From positions 1 through 24,392 of IMG/VR virus record IMGVR_UViG_3300032092_000245: a DNA stretch of 24,392 bases; one strand, given 5' to 3'. Within the stretch, counting starts at the first letter, position 1. Every line of letters starts with the position of its first letter. The notes under the pieces were generated by a model, which worked only from the letters and a program-made list of their open reading frames with translations, did no database searches and had not been told where the DNA came from. This document shows, in pieces, positions 1 to 5,873 of the stretch. The DNA is from a virus. A program made the position numbers and the translations under genes.

Positions 1-2
1 AT

Positions 3-707
3 TACATTAGACCAAATTTTAATTTAAAGTCTAGTGAACATTTTAGTAGTTTTTTTGATGGAACAACTATAATAGTTGGTGGTGAACACAACGATCAACT
101 GTTGGGTAGTGATACTGCAGAGAAAATCCACTCTAAGTATGGATTTGATCGTATGCACGAACCTTATAAAAATAAGTTAATGTATGAGTGGTTTATAGCC
201 AATGATATCCCAAAGAATTGTGCTGATTGGTGGTTTGACATGTTGGTGTGGAGTGCTGAGCAAGCACCTTGTGAAATTAAATCTTTTTATGAATTGGCAT
301 GGTGGCTGAACTTTAATTTTAAATGGCAAAGTATATTCTTTAGAACTCTATTGAGAGTTGGTAAAAATTATAGACCAAATATCAATCAAGAATTTGTTGA
401 TCAAAATTATTTTCAATTTTATTCTAGTGAATATTTTCAAAAGTGGAGTATGTTAAATCCCAACTTAAAAATAAAAAATAGTTGGGACACTTACAAGTTT
501 CATCCTAAAGAATTGATTTTTGATTTCACTAAGGATTATACTTACAAAACTAACAAGGTGAAACAAGGCAGTCTGGCTAATATCTTTATTTCTAAAGATA
601 CACCAGTTGGTTTATCCACCGATTACCAGTACCTTTATAAATTAGATAAATCAGAGTTGTATAATCCTGAGAATAGTTTTAAAGGAACACCTTCATGGAA
701 ATTATAA
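3..707 (+). CDS. C-terminal part of a possible asparagine synthase-like (PP-loop type) protein, 5' truncated by window edge
   Basis: An open frame runs from the first bases to the stop at 707 with no stop before, so the gene begins outside the window and about 234 codons are visible. Near its start (residues about 25-37 of the visible part) lies IIVGGEHNDQLLGSD, which resembles the segment of asparagine synthase C-terminal domains containing GEGADELFGGY. The remainder is rich in Trp, Tyr and Phe (for example CADWWFDMLVW) and does not show another motif I recognise. If the resemblance is real, the missing N-terminal part should hold the ATP-binding SGGxD loop. Phages of aquatic bacteria often carry amidotransferase and asparagine-synthase-like genes of unclear role, but the assignment here rests on one motif. 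The reading frame is certain, the function is not. Confidence 0.4.
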   Translation, partial: YIRPNFNLKSSEHFSSFFDGTTIIVGGEHNDQLLGSDTAEKIHSKYGFDRMHEPYKNKLMYEWFIANDIPKNCADWWFDMLVWSAEQAPCEIKSFYELAWWLNFNFKWQSIFFRTLLRVGKNYRPNINQEFVDQNYFQFYSSEYFQKWSMLNPNLKIKNSWDTYKFHPKELIFDFTKDYTYKTNKVKQGSLANIFISKDTPVGLSTDYQYLYKLDKSELYNPENSFKGTPSWKL

Positions 708-711
708 GTTC

Positions 712-718
712 CTAAATA
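712..718 (+). promoter_or_regulatory. Candidate late promoter box CTAAATA
   Basis: CTAAATA just after the stop of the first gene resembles the T4 late promoter core TATAAATA recognised by the gp55 sigma factor with gp33. The same heptamer occurs before gp25 and before the minus-strand gene at 11538. Transcription would start near 724, exactly where the pseudoknot begins. No -35 element is expected for this class. A seven-base AT-rich match alone is weak, so position and recurrence carry the call. Confidence 0.45.
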
Positions 719-723
719 ATATA

Positions 724-756
724 CTGGCTTGGTGGAGCCAGCACAAGAATCCACCA
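724..756 (+). promoter_or_regulatory. Candidate H-type RNA pseudoknot in a 5' leader
   Basis: CTGGCT (724-729) pairs perfectly with AGCCAG (736-741). The six-base loop TGGTGG (730-735) is perfectly complementary to CCACCA (751-756). This is the geometry of a compact H-type pseudoknot: two stacked six-pair stems, no linker between them and a nine-base A-rich third loop (742-750). For steric reasons T730 would probably be left unpaired. It lies about 23 bases upstream of the AAAGGAG of the gene at 792 and directly after a late-promoter box. It could regulate that gene or protect the mRNA 5' end. I cannot match it to a named riboswitch class. Confidence 0.45.
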
Positions 757-791
757 TACACACAACTCATAACACACAAAGGAGATTTACT

Positions 792-1064
792 ATGAGTAAT
801 ATGACCCCGTTCGAGATTCGCCTTGAACTATTAAAAATGGCGAAAGACATGCTTAACGATGAATACTACGGTAAGCGTGAAGTGATTAGCAATAGTTGGC
901 ACGCAAAGTTAGATATTGCTAAAATCAATGGTGGAGAGTTACCTGAACATCCAGGATTCCCAGCTTATCCATCAGAGACTGAAATCATTGCAAAGGCTCA
1001 GACCCTAAATGGTTTTGTTTCAAACATCCCACTAGATACAAAGACTAGCAAAAAGTCCACCTGA
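792..1064 (+). CDS. Small conserved phage protein of unknown function
   Basis: The 90-codon frame starts at ATG 792, preceded by a strong AAAGGAG ribosome site at 778-784. An upstream in-frame start at 729 would place the N-terminus inside the pseudoknot and has no ribosome site, so it is rejected. The product begins MSNMTPFEIRLELLKMAKDM, looks soluble and partly helical, and has a proline-rich middle (PEHPGFPAYPSE). There are no Cys residues, membrane segments or catalytic motifs. It is followed by a terminator-like hairpin, so it may form its own short transcript from the candidate late promoter at 712. Proteins with this N-terminal style occur in T4-like phages of aquatic bacteria, but I know no function. 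Confidence 0.75.
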   Translation: MSNMTPFEIRLELLKMAKDMLNDEYYGKREVISNSWHAKLDIAKINGGELPEHPGFPAYPSETEIIAKAQTLNGFVSNIPLDTKTSKKST

Positions 1065-1073
1065 TAGGGATCG

Positions 1074-1102
1074 GAGTAACACATTCATTTGTGTTACTCT
1101 TT
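1074..1102 (+). terminator. Rho-independent terminator-like hairpin
   Basis: GAGTAACACA (1074-1083) pairs perfectly with TGTGTTACTC (1090-1099) around a six-base loop, followed by a short T run (1100-1102). It lies between the stop at 1064 and the ribosome site of the cell wall hydrolase. The stem is strong but the T tract is short, so it may be leaky or serve as an mRNA 3' processing and stability element. Confidence 0.55.
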
Positions 1103-1122
1103 AACTGATTTAAGGAGATCGT

Positions 1123-1638
1123 ATGCAAAAGCGATTATACGTTTTAGTAGCATTGTTTCTTATAAGTAGCGTTATTTTTATGAGTTCTACATTTTCATCT
1201 GATAAACTTATTGAGGTAGAGTATACTCAATTGACTAAAGATGCTAAGAAACAAGTTGATTGTTTAGCTGACAACATTTATTTCGAAGCTGGTCATGAAC
1301 CAGAAAATGGACGTGTTGCAGTTGCATTTGTAACAATGAATAGAGTGCAAGATCCAAGATATCCAAAAGATATTTGCTCTGTAGTGAAACAAAAGGTAAA
1401 CTATACATGTCAGTTCTCTTGGTTCTGCGACGAAGGTAAGAGAGTATCTAATTCACATGCATATAGAGAAGCAAGAAAAGTTGCACTCTTTGTTTATGCG
1501 AATTATGATAAAATTAAGGATGTCACACATGGTGCATTATTTTACCATGCCGATTATGTGAATCCAAAATGGCGTGGACTCGAAAAGACTACCGTAATTG
1601 GTAGACATATTTTTTATAAAGAAAGTAACAAACTTTAA
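1123..1638 (+). CDS. SleB/CwlJ-type cell wall hydrolase with N-terminal membrane anchor or signal
   Basis: 171 residues. Residues 5-20 are strongly hydrophobic (LYVLVALFLISSVIF) after a short basic MQKR, so the protein is probably exported or membrane-tethered. It could be a signal-arrest-release type endolysin. From about residue 47 it matches the Hydrolase_2 family (SleB/CwlJ, peptidoglycan hydrolases): ADNIYFEAG with the likely catalytic Glu55, GRVAVAFVTMNRV, CQFSWFCD at 96-103, and ALFYHADYVNPKW near 138-150. The start is ATG 1123 with AAGGAG eight bases upstream. Its stop overlaps the ATG of the ClpP-like gene (TAATG), so the two are translationally coupled. The likely role is peptidoglycan cleavage during lysis. 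A holin-like gene lies about 8.5 kb away on the other strand. Confidence 0.85.
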   Translation: MQKRLYVLVALFLISSVIFMSSTFSSDKLIEVEYTQLTKDAKKQVDCLADNIYFEAGHEPENGRVAVAFVTMNRVQDPRYPKDICSVVKQKVNYTCQFSWFCDEGKRVSNSHAYREARKVALFVYANYDKIKDVTHGALFYHADYVNPKWRGLEKTTVIGRHIFYKESNKL

Positions 1639-2195
1639 TGATGCAAAAACTAAATCTACAACTGAAAGAAGATTCTTCACAACACTCATTCTTTTTATTA
1701 ATGGAAGAAATCACATTGGCTACTGCCAAGACTGCGGTTGAGTGGATTTTTGAAGCAAACTTTGCCGAAGAGCGACCAGAGTTGCTCAATCTTGTCATCA
1801 CATCTCCAGGTGGTGATTTAAATGCAGCGTTTGCATTGATTGATGTTATGAGAGGTTCTGCTATTCCGATTCGTACAATCGGTCTTGGTCAGATTGCTTC
1901 TGCTGGACTTATGATTTTTATCGCTGGAGATAAAGACCAACGTATTCTTACACCAAACACTTCTATCTTATCCCATCAATATTCATGGGGTGCGTTTGGT
2001 AAGGAACACGAACTATTTGCAACGGTGAAAGAGTTTGACTTAACCACTAAAAAGATGATTGCACATTATAAAAAGTGCACTGGTCTTTCTGATGCAAAAA
2101 TCCGAGAGGTTCTTTTGCCACCACAAGACATTTGGTTGAGTCCACCTGAAGCCAAAAAATTAGGACTATGCGATCATGTTAAAGAATTATCTTAA
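1638..2195 (+). CDS. ClpP-like serine protease
   Basis: 185 residues, close to bacterial ClpP (about 190-207). The ClpP/crotonase-fold landmarks are in order: VITSPGGDLNAAFALIDVM (53-71), GQIASAG with catalytic Ser88, TSILSHQ with His113, and QDIWLSPPEAKKLGL with Asp164 aligned to the third triad residue (RDRFLSAPEA in E. coli ClpP). All three triad residues are therefore present and an active peptidase is predicted. No Clp ATPase lies in the window, so it may use host ClpX or ClpA, or act alone. ClpP-like genes are known in several T4-like phages of aquatic bacteria. ATG 1638 overlaps the upstream stop, with a second ATG at 1641 as an alternative start. Confidence 0.88.
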   Translation: MMQKLNLQLKEDSSQHSFFLLMEEITLATAKTAVEWIFEANFAEERPELLNLVITSPGGDLNAAFALIDVMRGSAIPIRTIGLGQIASAGLMIFIAGDKDQRILTPNTSILSHQYSWGAFGKEHELFATVKEFDLTTKKMIAHYKKCTGLSDAKIREVLLPPQDIWLSPPEAKKLGLCDHVKELS

Positions 2196-2355
2196 GCATT
2201 CTGGTCTGTGGGTAGGATTAGTTTTAAATCCTTACCACTGGAATTTTAAATTGGAGTTTAATCCTCCGCATGAAATTGATACATACATTTTTCACTTTGA
2301 ATTATATCTTGGTTTGGTATGGTTAAGAGTGGTGATTGATGATGGATCTTGGTAA
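2176..2355 (+). CDS. Small hypothetical protein, 59 residues
   Basis: This frame starts at ATG 2176 inside the last codons of the ClpP-like gene (20-base overlap) and ends at TAA 2355, filling what would otherwise be a 176-base gap before the next start. An AGGA at 2162-2165 is a weak ribosome site. The product begins MLKNYLKHSGLWVGLVLNPY, is rich in Trp, His and Phe, and ends VVIDDGSW. The composition looks protein-like rather than random, and short proteins with an LNPYHW-like motif and an IDDGSW-like end are familiar from T4-type phages of aquatic bacteria. Function unknown. There is one short hydrophobic patch (residues 10-20) but no clear membrane span. Confidence 0.6.
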   Translation: MLKNYLKHSGLWVGLVLNPYHWNFKLEFNPPHEIDTYIFHFELYLGLVWLRVVIDDGSW

Positions 2356-2371
2356 ACTAAAGGAGTTTGTT

Positions 2372-2602
2372 ATGAATGATAATGTTTTTACAGTTAGTGT
2401 TTTAATTGCAATCGTTTCACTGTTTGGTTCTATTACTTTTTACAAGTACAATGAATTGAAATCAGTAGAGCGAAATGTTGAATCAGCCATCGTTAAGGGT
2501 ATTGACCCTGTTGCAGTTCGATGTGCCTATGCCAATGAGAGAGACGTTGTTTGTGTGGCTTACGCTGCATCTCATAATCCACAACCTTCCAATAAAAAGT
2601 AA
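2372..2602 (+). CDS. Small single-span membrane protein
   Basis: The ATG at 2372 is chosen because AAAGGAG lies directly upstream (2359-2365). An in-frame TTG at 2336 overlaps the preceding gene and has no ribosome site. The 76-residue product has one hydrophobic segment at about residues 6-24 (TVSVLIAIVSLFGSITF), then a polar tail with two Cys (RCAYANERDVVCVAY). An N-out or N-in single-span topology is possible. It might belong to a lysis-related set with the hydrolase upstream, for example as a spanin-like or regulatory protein, but there is no motif to support that. It is followed directly by two hairpins. Confidence 0.7.
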   Translation: MNDNVFTVSVLIAIVSLFGSITFYKYNELKSVERNVESAIVKGIDPVAVRCAYANERDVVCVAYAASHNPQPSNKK

Positions 2603-2604
2603 TC

Positions 2605-2628
2605 CCCTACATTGTGTAGGGTTATTTT
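2605..2628 (+). terminator. Rho-independent terminator
   Basis: CCCTACA (2605-2611) pairs with TGTAGGG (2615-2621) around a three-base loop and is followed by TTATTTT. It lies three bases after the stop of the small membrane protein, as expected for the end of the operon that starts upstream. Confidence 0.7.
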
Positions 2629-2630
2629 CG

Positions 2631-2665
2631 ACCCTAGATCCTCTCTACTAGAAGGGTTCTAGGGT
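2631..2665 (+). terminator. Second long hairpin between operons
   Basis: ACCCTAGA (2631-2638) pairs with TCTAGGGT (2658-2665). Partial pairing continues inward after one mismatch (CC with GG). It directly follows the first hairpin and abuts the -35 box of the next promoter, so it may be a back-up terminator or insulate the promoter from read-through. No T tract follows it, which makes pure terminator function less sure. Confidence 0.45.
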
Positions 2666-2666
2666 G

Positions 2667-2695
2667 TTGTCTTTAATTCATAATTACTGTATAAT
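2667..2695 (+). promoter_or_regulatory. Sigma70-type early promoter for the GP88 gene
   Basis: TTGTCT (2667-2672), a 17-base spacer and a perfect TATAAT (2690-2695) lie 35 bases before the GP88 start. The spacer contains TAATTCATAATTA (2674-2686), which recurs exactly in the promoter at 3849, so the two are related copies. Transcription should start near 2702, leaving a leader with GGAG at 2717-2720. Confidence 0.75.
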
Positions 2696-2729
2696 ATCTC
2701 TTATATCGTTGATTATGGAGATGTGAAAA

Positions 2730-3431
2730 ATGGCTTTACTTACTGTTGGAAACCCAAAGTTGTTGAAGGGTCAAAAGAAGGGTTACTTATCCTCTGTCCT
2801 TCATCTTGCACCTGCTGACTTGTCTGGCAAAAATACCTGCCCAAAAGCCACAGCTGGATGCAAAGCTGCATGTTTGAATACTGCTGGTCGTGGTGGCATC
2901 TTCAAGAAAGGTGAGTCCACTAACGTGATTCAACAAGCACGTATCCGCAAGACCAAAATGTTCTTTGAGAATCGTAACACATTCATGCTTGACTTAGTGA
3001 AAGAGATTCAAGCCACGATTAAGAAAGCAGAGAAACAAGGATTGATTCCAGTCTTTCGTCTCAATGGCACTTCTGATCTCTCATGGGAGAAATATGAAGT
3101 AATATCTGGAAAAAATATTTTCCAAATGTTCCCAGAAGTCCAGTTCTATGACTACACCAAAGTTCTTGGTCGTAAAGTATCCCACATCCCAAACTATCAC
3201 CTAACTTTCTCCAAAGCCGATGGCAATGACGTGGATGTTCGTCTTGCTGCAAGCAATGGCATGAATATTGCAGCTGTGTTCAAAGAGTTGCCAGAGAAAT
3301 ACATCGGTCGTCCAGTTATTAATGGTGACGATACAGATCTGCGATTCTTAGATCCAAAAGGAGTTATCGTTGGTTTAAAAGCCAAAGGTAAAGCGAAGAA
3401 AGACACAACTGGTTTCGTGGTGGGAGCATAA
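2730..3431 (+). CDS. GP88-family phage protein (mycobacteriophage gene product 88-like)
   Basis: 233 residues, matching the phage GP88 family as I know it: N-terminal NPKLLKGQKKGYLSSVLHLAPADLSG, then a cysteine cluster CPKATAGCKAAC (Cys37, Cys44, Cys48), TAGRG, and VFRLNGTSDLSWE near 108-120. The three clustered Cys suggest a metal or Fe-S site, though no reaction has been established that I know of. The start is ATG 2730 with GGAG about ten bases upstream. It has its own sigma70-type promoter, so it is probably expressed early with host polymerase. The HNH-like gene follows two bases after its stop. Family membership is fairly sure, biological role unknown. Confidence 0.75.
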   Translation: MALLTVGNPKLLKGQKKGYLSSVLHLAPADLSGKNTCPKATAGCKAACLNTAGRGGIFKKGESTNVIQQARIRKTKMFFENRNTFMLDLVKEIQATIKKAEKQGLIPVFRLNGTSDLSWEKYEVISGKNIFQMFPEVQFYDYTKVLGRKVSHIPNYHLTFSKADGNDVDVRLAASNGMNIAAVFKELPEKYIGRPVINGDDTDLRFLDPKGVIVGLKAKGKAKKDTTGFVVGA

Positions 3432-3433
3432 TC

Positions 3434-3865
3434 ATGGGTTGGACTGATAAACAAAAACAAAAAGAGTATCATGCTATTTGGCGAGCAAACAATCGTGATA
3501 AAGTGAATGGATATACTCGAGACAAATATAAGCGAACTCAAACTGATCCTAAGTTGTTTGTTTCTTGGATGCTAAGAATGATTAGACAACGAGCAAAAAA
3601 ACATGGACATGAATTTGATATAACTAACGAATATCTAACTAAAATGTTTATTAAATCAAATGGTAAATGTGCTTTGTCTGGATTACCACTTACAGTTGAA
3701 CGAAACAACCCTTTAATTGCATCAGTTGATAGAATTAATAGCAATAAAGGTTACATTAAGGGTAATTTGCAACTTGTTGCATCCTGTGTAAACCTTGCAA
3801 AGAATAAACTGTCTCAGAAAGACTTTATCAAACTTTGCAAATCAGTTGTTGACAATAATTCATAA
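3434..3865 (+). CDS. HNH-like endonuclease, probably free-standing homing or mobile type
   Basis: 143 residues. The N-terminal part (DKQKQKEYHAIWRANNRDKV) resembles the basic DNA-binding leader seen in many small phage HNH proteins. The nuclease-like core is KCALSGLPL (78-86), SVDRINSNKGYIKGNLQLV (97-115) and NLAKNK (120-125), typical of the family with a conserved Asp-Arg and two Asn. A canonical HH or DH pair is not present; Asp99-Arg100 occupies that place, so activity is uncertain. The ATG lies two bases after the GP88 stop with GGGAG upstream. Its last codons contain the -35 box of the next promoter. Likely role: DNA cleavage for its own spread or for competition with related phages. Confidence 0.7.
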   Translation: MGWTDKQKQKEYHAIWRANNRDKVNGYTRDKYKRTQTDPKLFVSWMLRMIRQRAKKHGHEFDITNEYLTKMFIKSNGKCALSGLPLTVERNNPLIASVDRINSNKGYIKGNLQLVASCVNLAKNKLSQKDFIKLCKSVVDNNS

Positions 3866-3877
3866 TTAAGGTATAAT
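3849..3877 (+). promoter_or_regulatory. Consensus sigma70 promoter, start codon at the expected transcription start
   Basis: TTGACA (3849-3854), exactly 17 bases, TATAAT (3872-3877): a perfect match to the host housekeeping consensus. The ATG of the next gene is at 3885, seven bases after the -10 box, so the mRNA would be leaderless or nearly so. The spacer shares TAATTCATAATTA with the promoter at 2667. Confidence 0.85.
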
Positions 3878-3884
3878 AGATCTT

Positions 3885-4235
3885 ATGCAAATGCTACATA
3901 CATCACTCGGAAAATCTAAGAAACGCAAGCCAACTACTAAGCAACGAGAGTTGCAAGCAAGCTGGGAAGCAATGATAAAGAAGTATGCCACAAAGACTGT
4001 TGTGAAACCCAAAACACAACAACTCAGTGACGTGTACTCACTTGGGAGACCTGCTTGTCGTGAGACACCTAAGATTCCAAGTCTTCCATTTACTGGTGGT
4101 GTCTGTGCTTTGAAACCCAATCCTGTTTACACTGGCGATAAGATTAAGGGTATTGGCACTATGCATAAGTCTAACGCAGTTCCTGTGTTTAGTGATGAAG
4201 AAGCCAGAGATATCGCCACTATGAGGAGAGGTTGA
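3885..4235 (+). CDS. Conserved small phage protein of unknown function
   Basis: 116 residues with a very basic N-terminal region (GKSKKRKPTTKQRE, residues 9-22), a middle rich in Pro and Gly (LGRPACRETPKIPSLPFTGG) and a conserved-looking end (IGTMHKSNAVPVFSDEEARDIA). Proteins with the ending KSNAVPVFSDEEA are common in phages of aquatic bacteria, but I know no function. The gene starts seven bases downstream of a perfect -10 box, without a well-spaced ribosome site; the only candidate, AAGG at 3868-3871, is 13 bases away. It overlaps the next gene by one base (TGATG). Early expression by host polymerase is likely. Confidence 0.75.
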   Translation: MQMLHTSLGKSKKRKPTTKQRELQASWEAMIKKYATKTVVKPKTQQLSDVYSLGRPACRETPKIPSLPFTGGVCALKPNPVYTGDKIKGIGTMHKSNAVPVFSDEEARDIATMRRG

Positions 4236-4423
4236 TGAGTGAATTTTGTGTTAAGTGTTCTGAGTTAGAATCTGAACTGGAGTTGCTTCGAAAGAAACAT
4301 TACGAAGAAGTGCAGTGTATGAAAGCAAAGATTGAAAAGTTGCGGAATGAGAATGATGCACTCATCATGGATGTTGCATTCTATGGTGGCAATTTAATTA
4401 ACTTGTCTTGCAATAACAAATAA
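4235..4423 (+). CDS. Small coiled-coil protein
   Basis: 62 residues from ATG 4235, which overlaps the preceding TGA (TGATG). A TTG three bases earlier is less likely. The sequence SELESELELLRKKHYEEV continuing through KAKIEKLRNENDAL shows heptad-like Leu/Ile spacing over residues 8-42 and is predicted to form a short coiled coil. A CVKC pair sits at residues 5-8. It is translationally coupled to the upstream gene. Function unknown; dimerisation or binding of a host protein would fit an early phage gene of this size. Confidence 0.65.
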   Translation: MSEFCVKCSELESELELLRKKHYEEVQCMKAKIEKLRNENDALIMDVAFYGGNLINLSCNNK

Positions 4424-4431
4424 GGTATAAT
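4403..4431 (+). promoter_or_regulatory. Sigma70-type promoter with start codon at the expected transcription start
   Basis: TTGTCT (4403-4408), a 17-base spacer and TATAAT (4426-4431). The ATG of the next gene is at 4439, seven bases after the -10 box. AAGGTATAATA before that start codon is identical in the promoter at 3849. The -35 lies inside the end of the coiled-coil gene. Confidence 0.75.
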
Positions 4432-4438
4432 ACATATT

Positions 4439-4666
4439 ATGACGTTGATTGAAAAATATAACTCTTTGCAAATTGAGAAGATGAAACTGGATAAATTCTT
4501 TTCCATGTTTCTTGAAAAGTTTGAACGTAAGATGGATGCTGATAAAACAGATACACCTATCTGGAAACTTTACAAGACTAAACTAAAAGAGTATGATAAA
4601 GTGAGTCAAGAACTTAAACACACTCAATACTGGATTAAGAAAGAGCAGAATGACAGTTATATTTAA
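4439..4666 (+). CDS. Small helical protein upstream of gp33
   Basis: 75 residues, highly charged and helical (MKLDKFFSMFLEKFERKM; LYKTKLKEYDKVSQELKH), with no Cys, membrane segment or catalytic motif. It follows its own promoter with the ATG at the expected transcription start and no spaced ribosome site, so it may be translated leaderless or by read-through. Its end overlaps the gp33-like gene by 17 bases, which suggests coupled translation with the late-transcription factor. Unknown function. Confidence 0.65.
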   Translation: MTLIEKYNSLQIEKMKLDKFFSMFLEKFERKMDADKTDTPIWKLYKTKLKEYDKVSQELKHTQYWIKKEQNDSYI

Positions 4667-4874
4667 GAATGCCAACGATTTCTCTTTGCATATAGAGCAG
4701 ATAGTTGCTAATTCTAACATTAGTTATATGGATGCTGTTCTAGAGTATTGTAAAGAGAACTATCTTGAACCAGAAGATGTTGCCAAGTTGATTAACAAAT
4801 CGTTAAAAGATAAAATTGAGATGGACTTTCGTGAACTTAACTACTTACCTAAACAAGCACAACTAGATGTCTGA
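4650..4874 (+). CDS. 33: gp33-like late transcription co-activator
   Basis: 74 residues, shorter than T4 gp33 (112). The call rests on sequence style, SYMDAVLEYCKENYLEPEDVAKLINKSLKDKI followed by a C-terminal LNYLPKQAQLDV, and on synteny: it sits directly upstream of gp59 and gp32, as in T4 (33-59-32). gp33 bridges RNA polymerase and the sliding clamp so that the gp55 sigma factor fires late promoters. Its C-terminal hydrophobic residues bind the clamp, and the LPKxxxLxV end fits that role. The window carries TAAATA-type late promoter boxes, consistent with such a system. It overlaps the upstream gene by 17 bases and the downstream gene by eight. Confidence 0.7.
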   Translation: MTVIFKNANDFSLHIEQIVANSNISYMDAVLEYCKENYLEPEDVAKLINKSLKDKIEMDFRELNYLPKQAQLDV

Positions 4875-5064
4875 GAATAAACTTATAGTCATCGCTGTCA
4901 TTGTATTCATCTGTGCGCAAGTTACTTTTATGTATTGGGCTAAGGATTCATTCAAAGGTATGACAGTTAGATATGATTGTAGTATTTCTGAAATTTCACC
5001 AGACTTTCCACCACAAGTAAAAGAAGAATGTAGAAAACTCCGAGCAAAGTATGGACGGATTTAA
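4867..5064 (+). CDS. Small membrane protein between gp33 and gp59
   Basis: 65 residues with an N-terminal hydrophobic segment at about 5-24 (KLIVIAVIVFICAQVTFMYW), then a polar domain with DCSISEISPDFPPQVKEECRKLR containing two Cys. It may be an inner-membrane protein with a small periplasmic or cytoplasmic domain. The DCxxxEISPDxP-type motif is familiar from small proteins of T4-like phages in aquatic hosts, always of unknown function. It overlaps both neighbours (eight bases with gp33, 14 with gp59), so it is embedded in the replication operon. Confidence 0.7.
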   Translation: MSENKLIVIAVIVFICAQVTFMYWAKDSFKGMTVRYDCSISEISPDFPPQVKEECRKLRAKYGRI

Positions 5065-5662
5065 AGCATATCGTTATTACCTAGCAATTAAACTTCACTT
5101 TACCACTGACAAATTCAATGTTTTTGAAAACAGAGGAAATGTTAAGGGTACTCGTGAAGCATTTAATGCTAGAAATGACAGATACATATTCGAAAAGTTA
5201 GCCAGAAAGCACGAAGACGACAAAGAGATTATTCAGTTCTTTGTTTCCAACTTTGCTTATGGTAATGATACTGCAATCTATGCTGGAGCAGAAGCAGATG
5301 ATAACTTCATGCAATGGAACAAAAGAAAACAAAGCATTACAAAAGTATTTGTAGATGATTTAGCAACATTACTAACTTATATCGAAGTAAACAAATTGAA
5401 ACACTCTGCACTCTTTAATTTTACAGACAGTGAGTATCCTGTGGCACTATCATTGTTTGTTGGTGGAAAGATCTCCATCGAAACATTACGAATCATAGAT
5501 GACATGCATCCTATTGTTGAAAAGTGGAATCAAAACTTATCAGTTAAATACATATGGGATAGTGAATTAAGACGCATTACAAAGTTGACTGGATTCGTAA
5601 AATACGATAAGATTAAGGTTCAAAAGATTTTTAACCATTTCATGGAAGAAATTGCAGGGTAA
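5051..5662 (+). CDS. 59: gp59-like loader of the replicative DNA helicase
   Basis: 203 residues compared with 217 in T4. The N-terminal YRYYLAIKLHFTTDKFNVFENRGNV matches the start of the gp59 family. The all-helical, charged remainder with HPIVEKWNQ and a basic C-terminal part fits the two-domain helical fold. gp59 binds forked DNA and gp32 and loads the gp41 helicase hexamer, coordinating leading- and lagging-strand synthesis. Synteny with gp33 and gp32 supports the call. It starts within the end of the small membrane protein gene (14-base overlap) and is followed after one base by the next ATG. Confidence 0.85.
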   Translation: MDGFKAYRYYLAIKLHFTTDKFNVFENRGNVKGTREAFNARNDRYIFEKLARKHEDDKEIIQFFVSNFAYGNDTAIYAGAEADDNFMQWNKRKQSITKVFVDDLATLLTYIEVNKLKHSALFNFTDSEYPVALSLFVGGKISIETLRIIDDMHPIVEKWNQNLSVKYIWDSELRRITKLTGFVKYDKIKVQKIFNHFMEEIAG

Positions 5663-5663
5663 C

Positions 5664-5873
5664 ATGGGCAGGACATATCATAAGCAACCTAAAAGGTTTG
5701 AAGATGAGCAGACCAGTGGGCGATCTGGAAAGCACGCTAAACATTCGAATGGTCGAAAAAGTGGCGGAATGAAAACGCTAAATAGTTATGTAGATGAAGA
5801 TTATGATTCATTCGATGACGAAGTCGAACTGACTGATGAAATTCAGATACAACATACTAAAAATACACCGTAA
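5664..5873 (+). CDS. Small hydrophilic protein between gp59 and gp32
   Basis: 69 residues from ATG 5664, one base after the gp59 stop, with CAGGG upstream. An in-frame TTG at 5652 lies inside gp59 and is less likely. The N-terminal half is very basic (MGRTYHKQPKRF, GRSGKHAKHSNGRKSGG), the C-terminal half very acidic (VDEDYDSFDDEVELTDE). This charge split, with probable disorder, resembles nucleic-acid-associated or gp32-partner proteins. Small proteins of this type sit next to gene 32 in other T4-like phages. The function is not known, and a replication link is inferred only from position. Confidence 0.7.
   Translation: MGRTYHKQPKRFEDEQTSGRSGKHAKHSNGRKSGGMKTLNSYVDEDYDSFDDEVELTDEIQIQHTKNTP

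Noticed and set aside
729-791. Upstream GTG/TTG start extending the 90-residue protein to 111 residues
   Set aside because: The extension lies in the candidate pseudoknot and has no ribosome site, while ATG 792 has a strong AAAGGAG.
2721-2726. Start-stop ATGTGA mini-frame in the GP88 leader
   Set aside because: The GGAG lies directly against this ATG, too close for initiation, and the motif is short enough to occur by chance.
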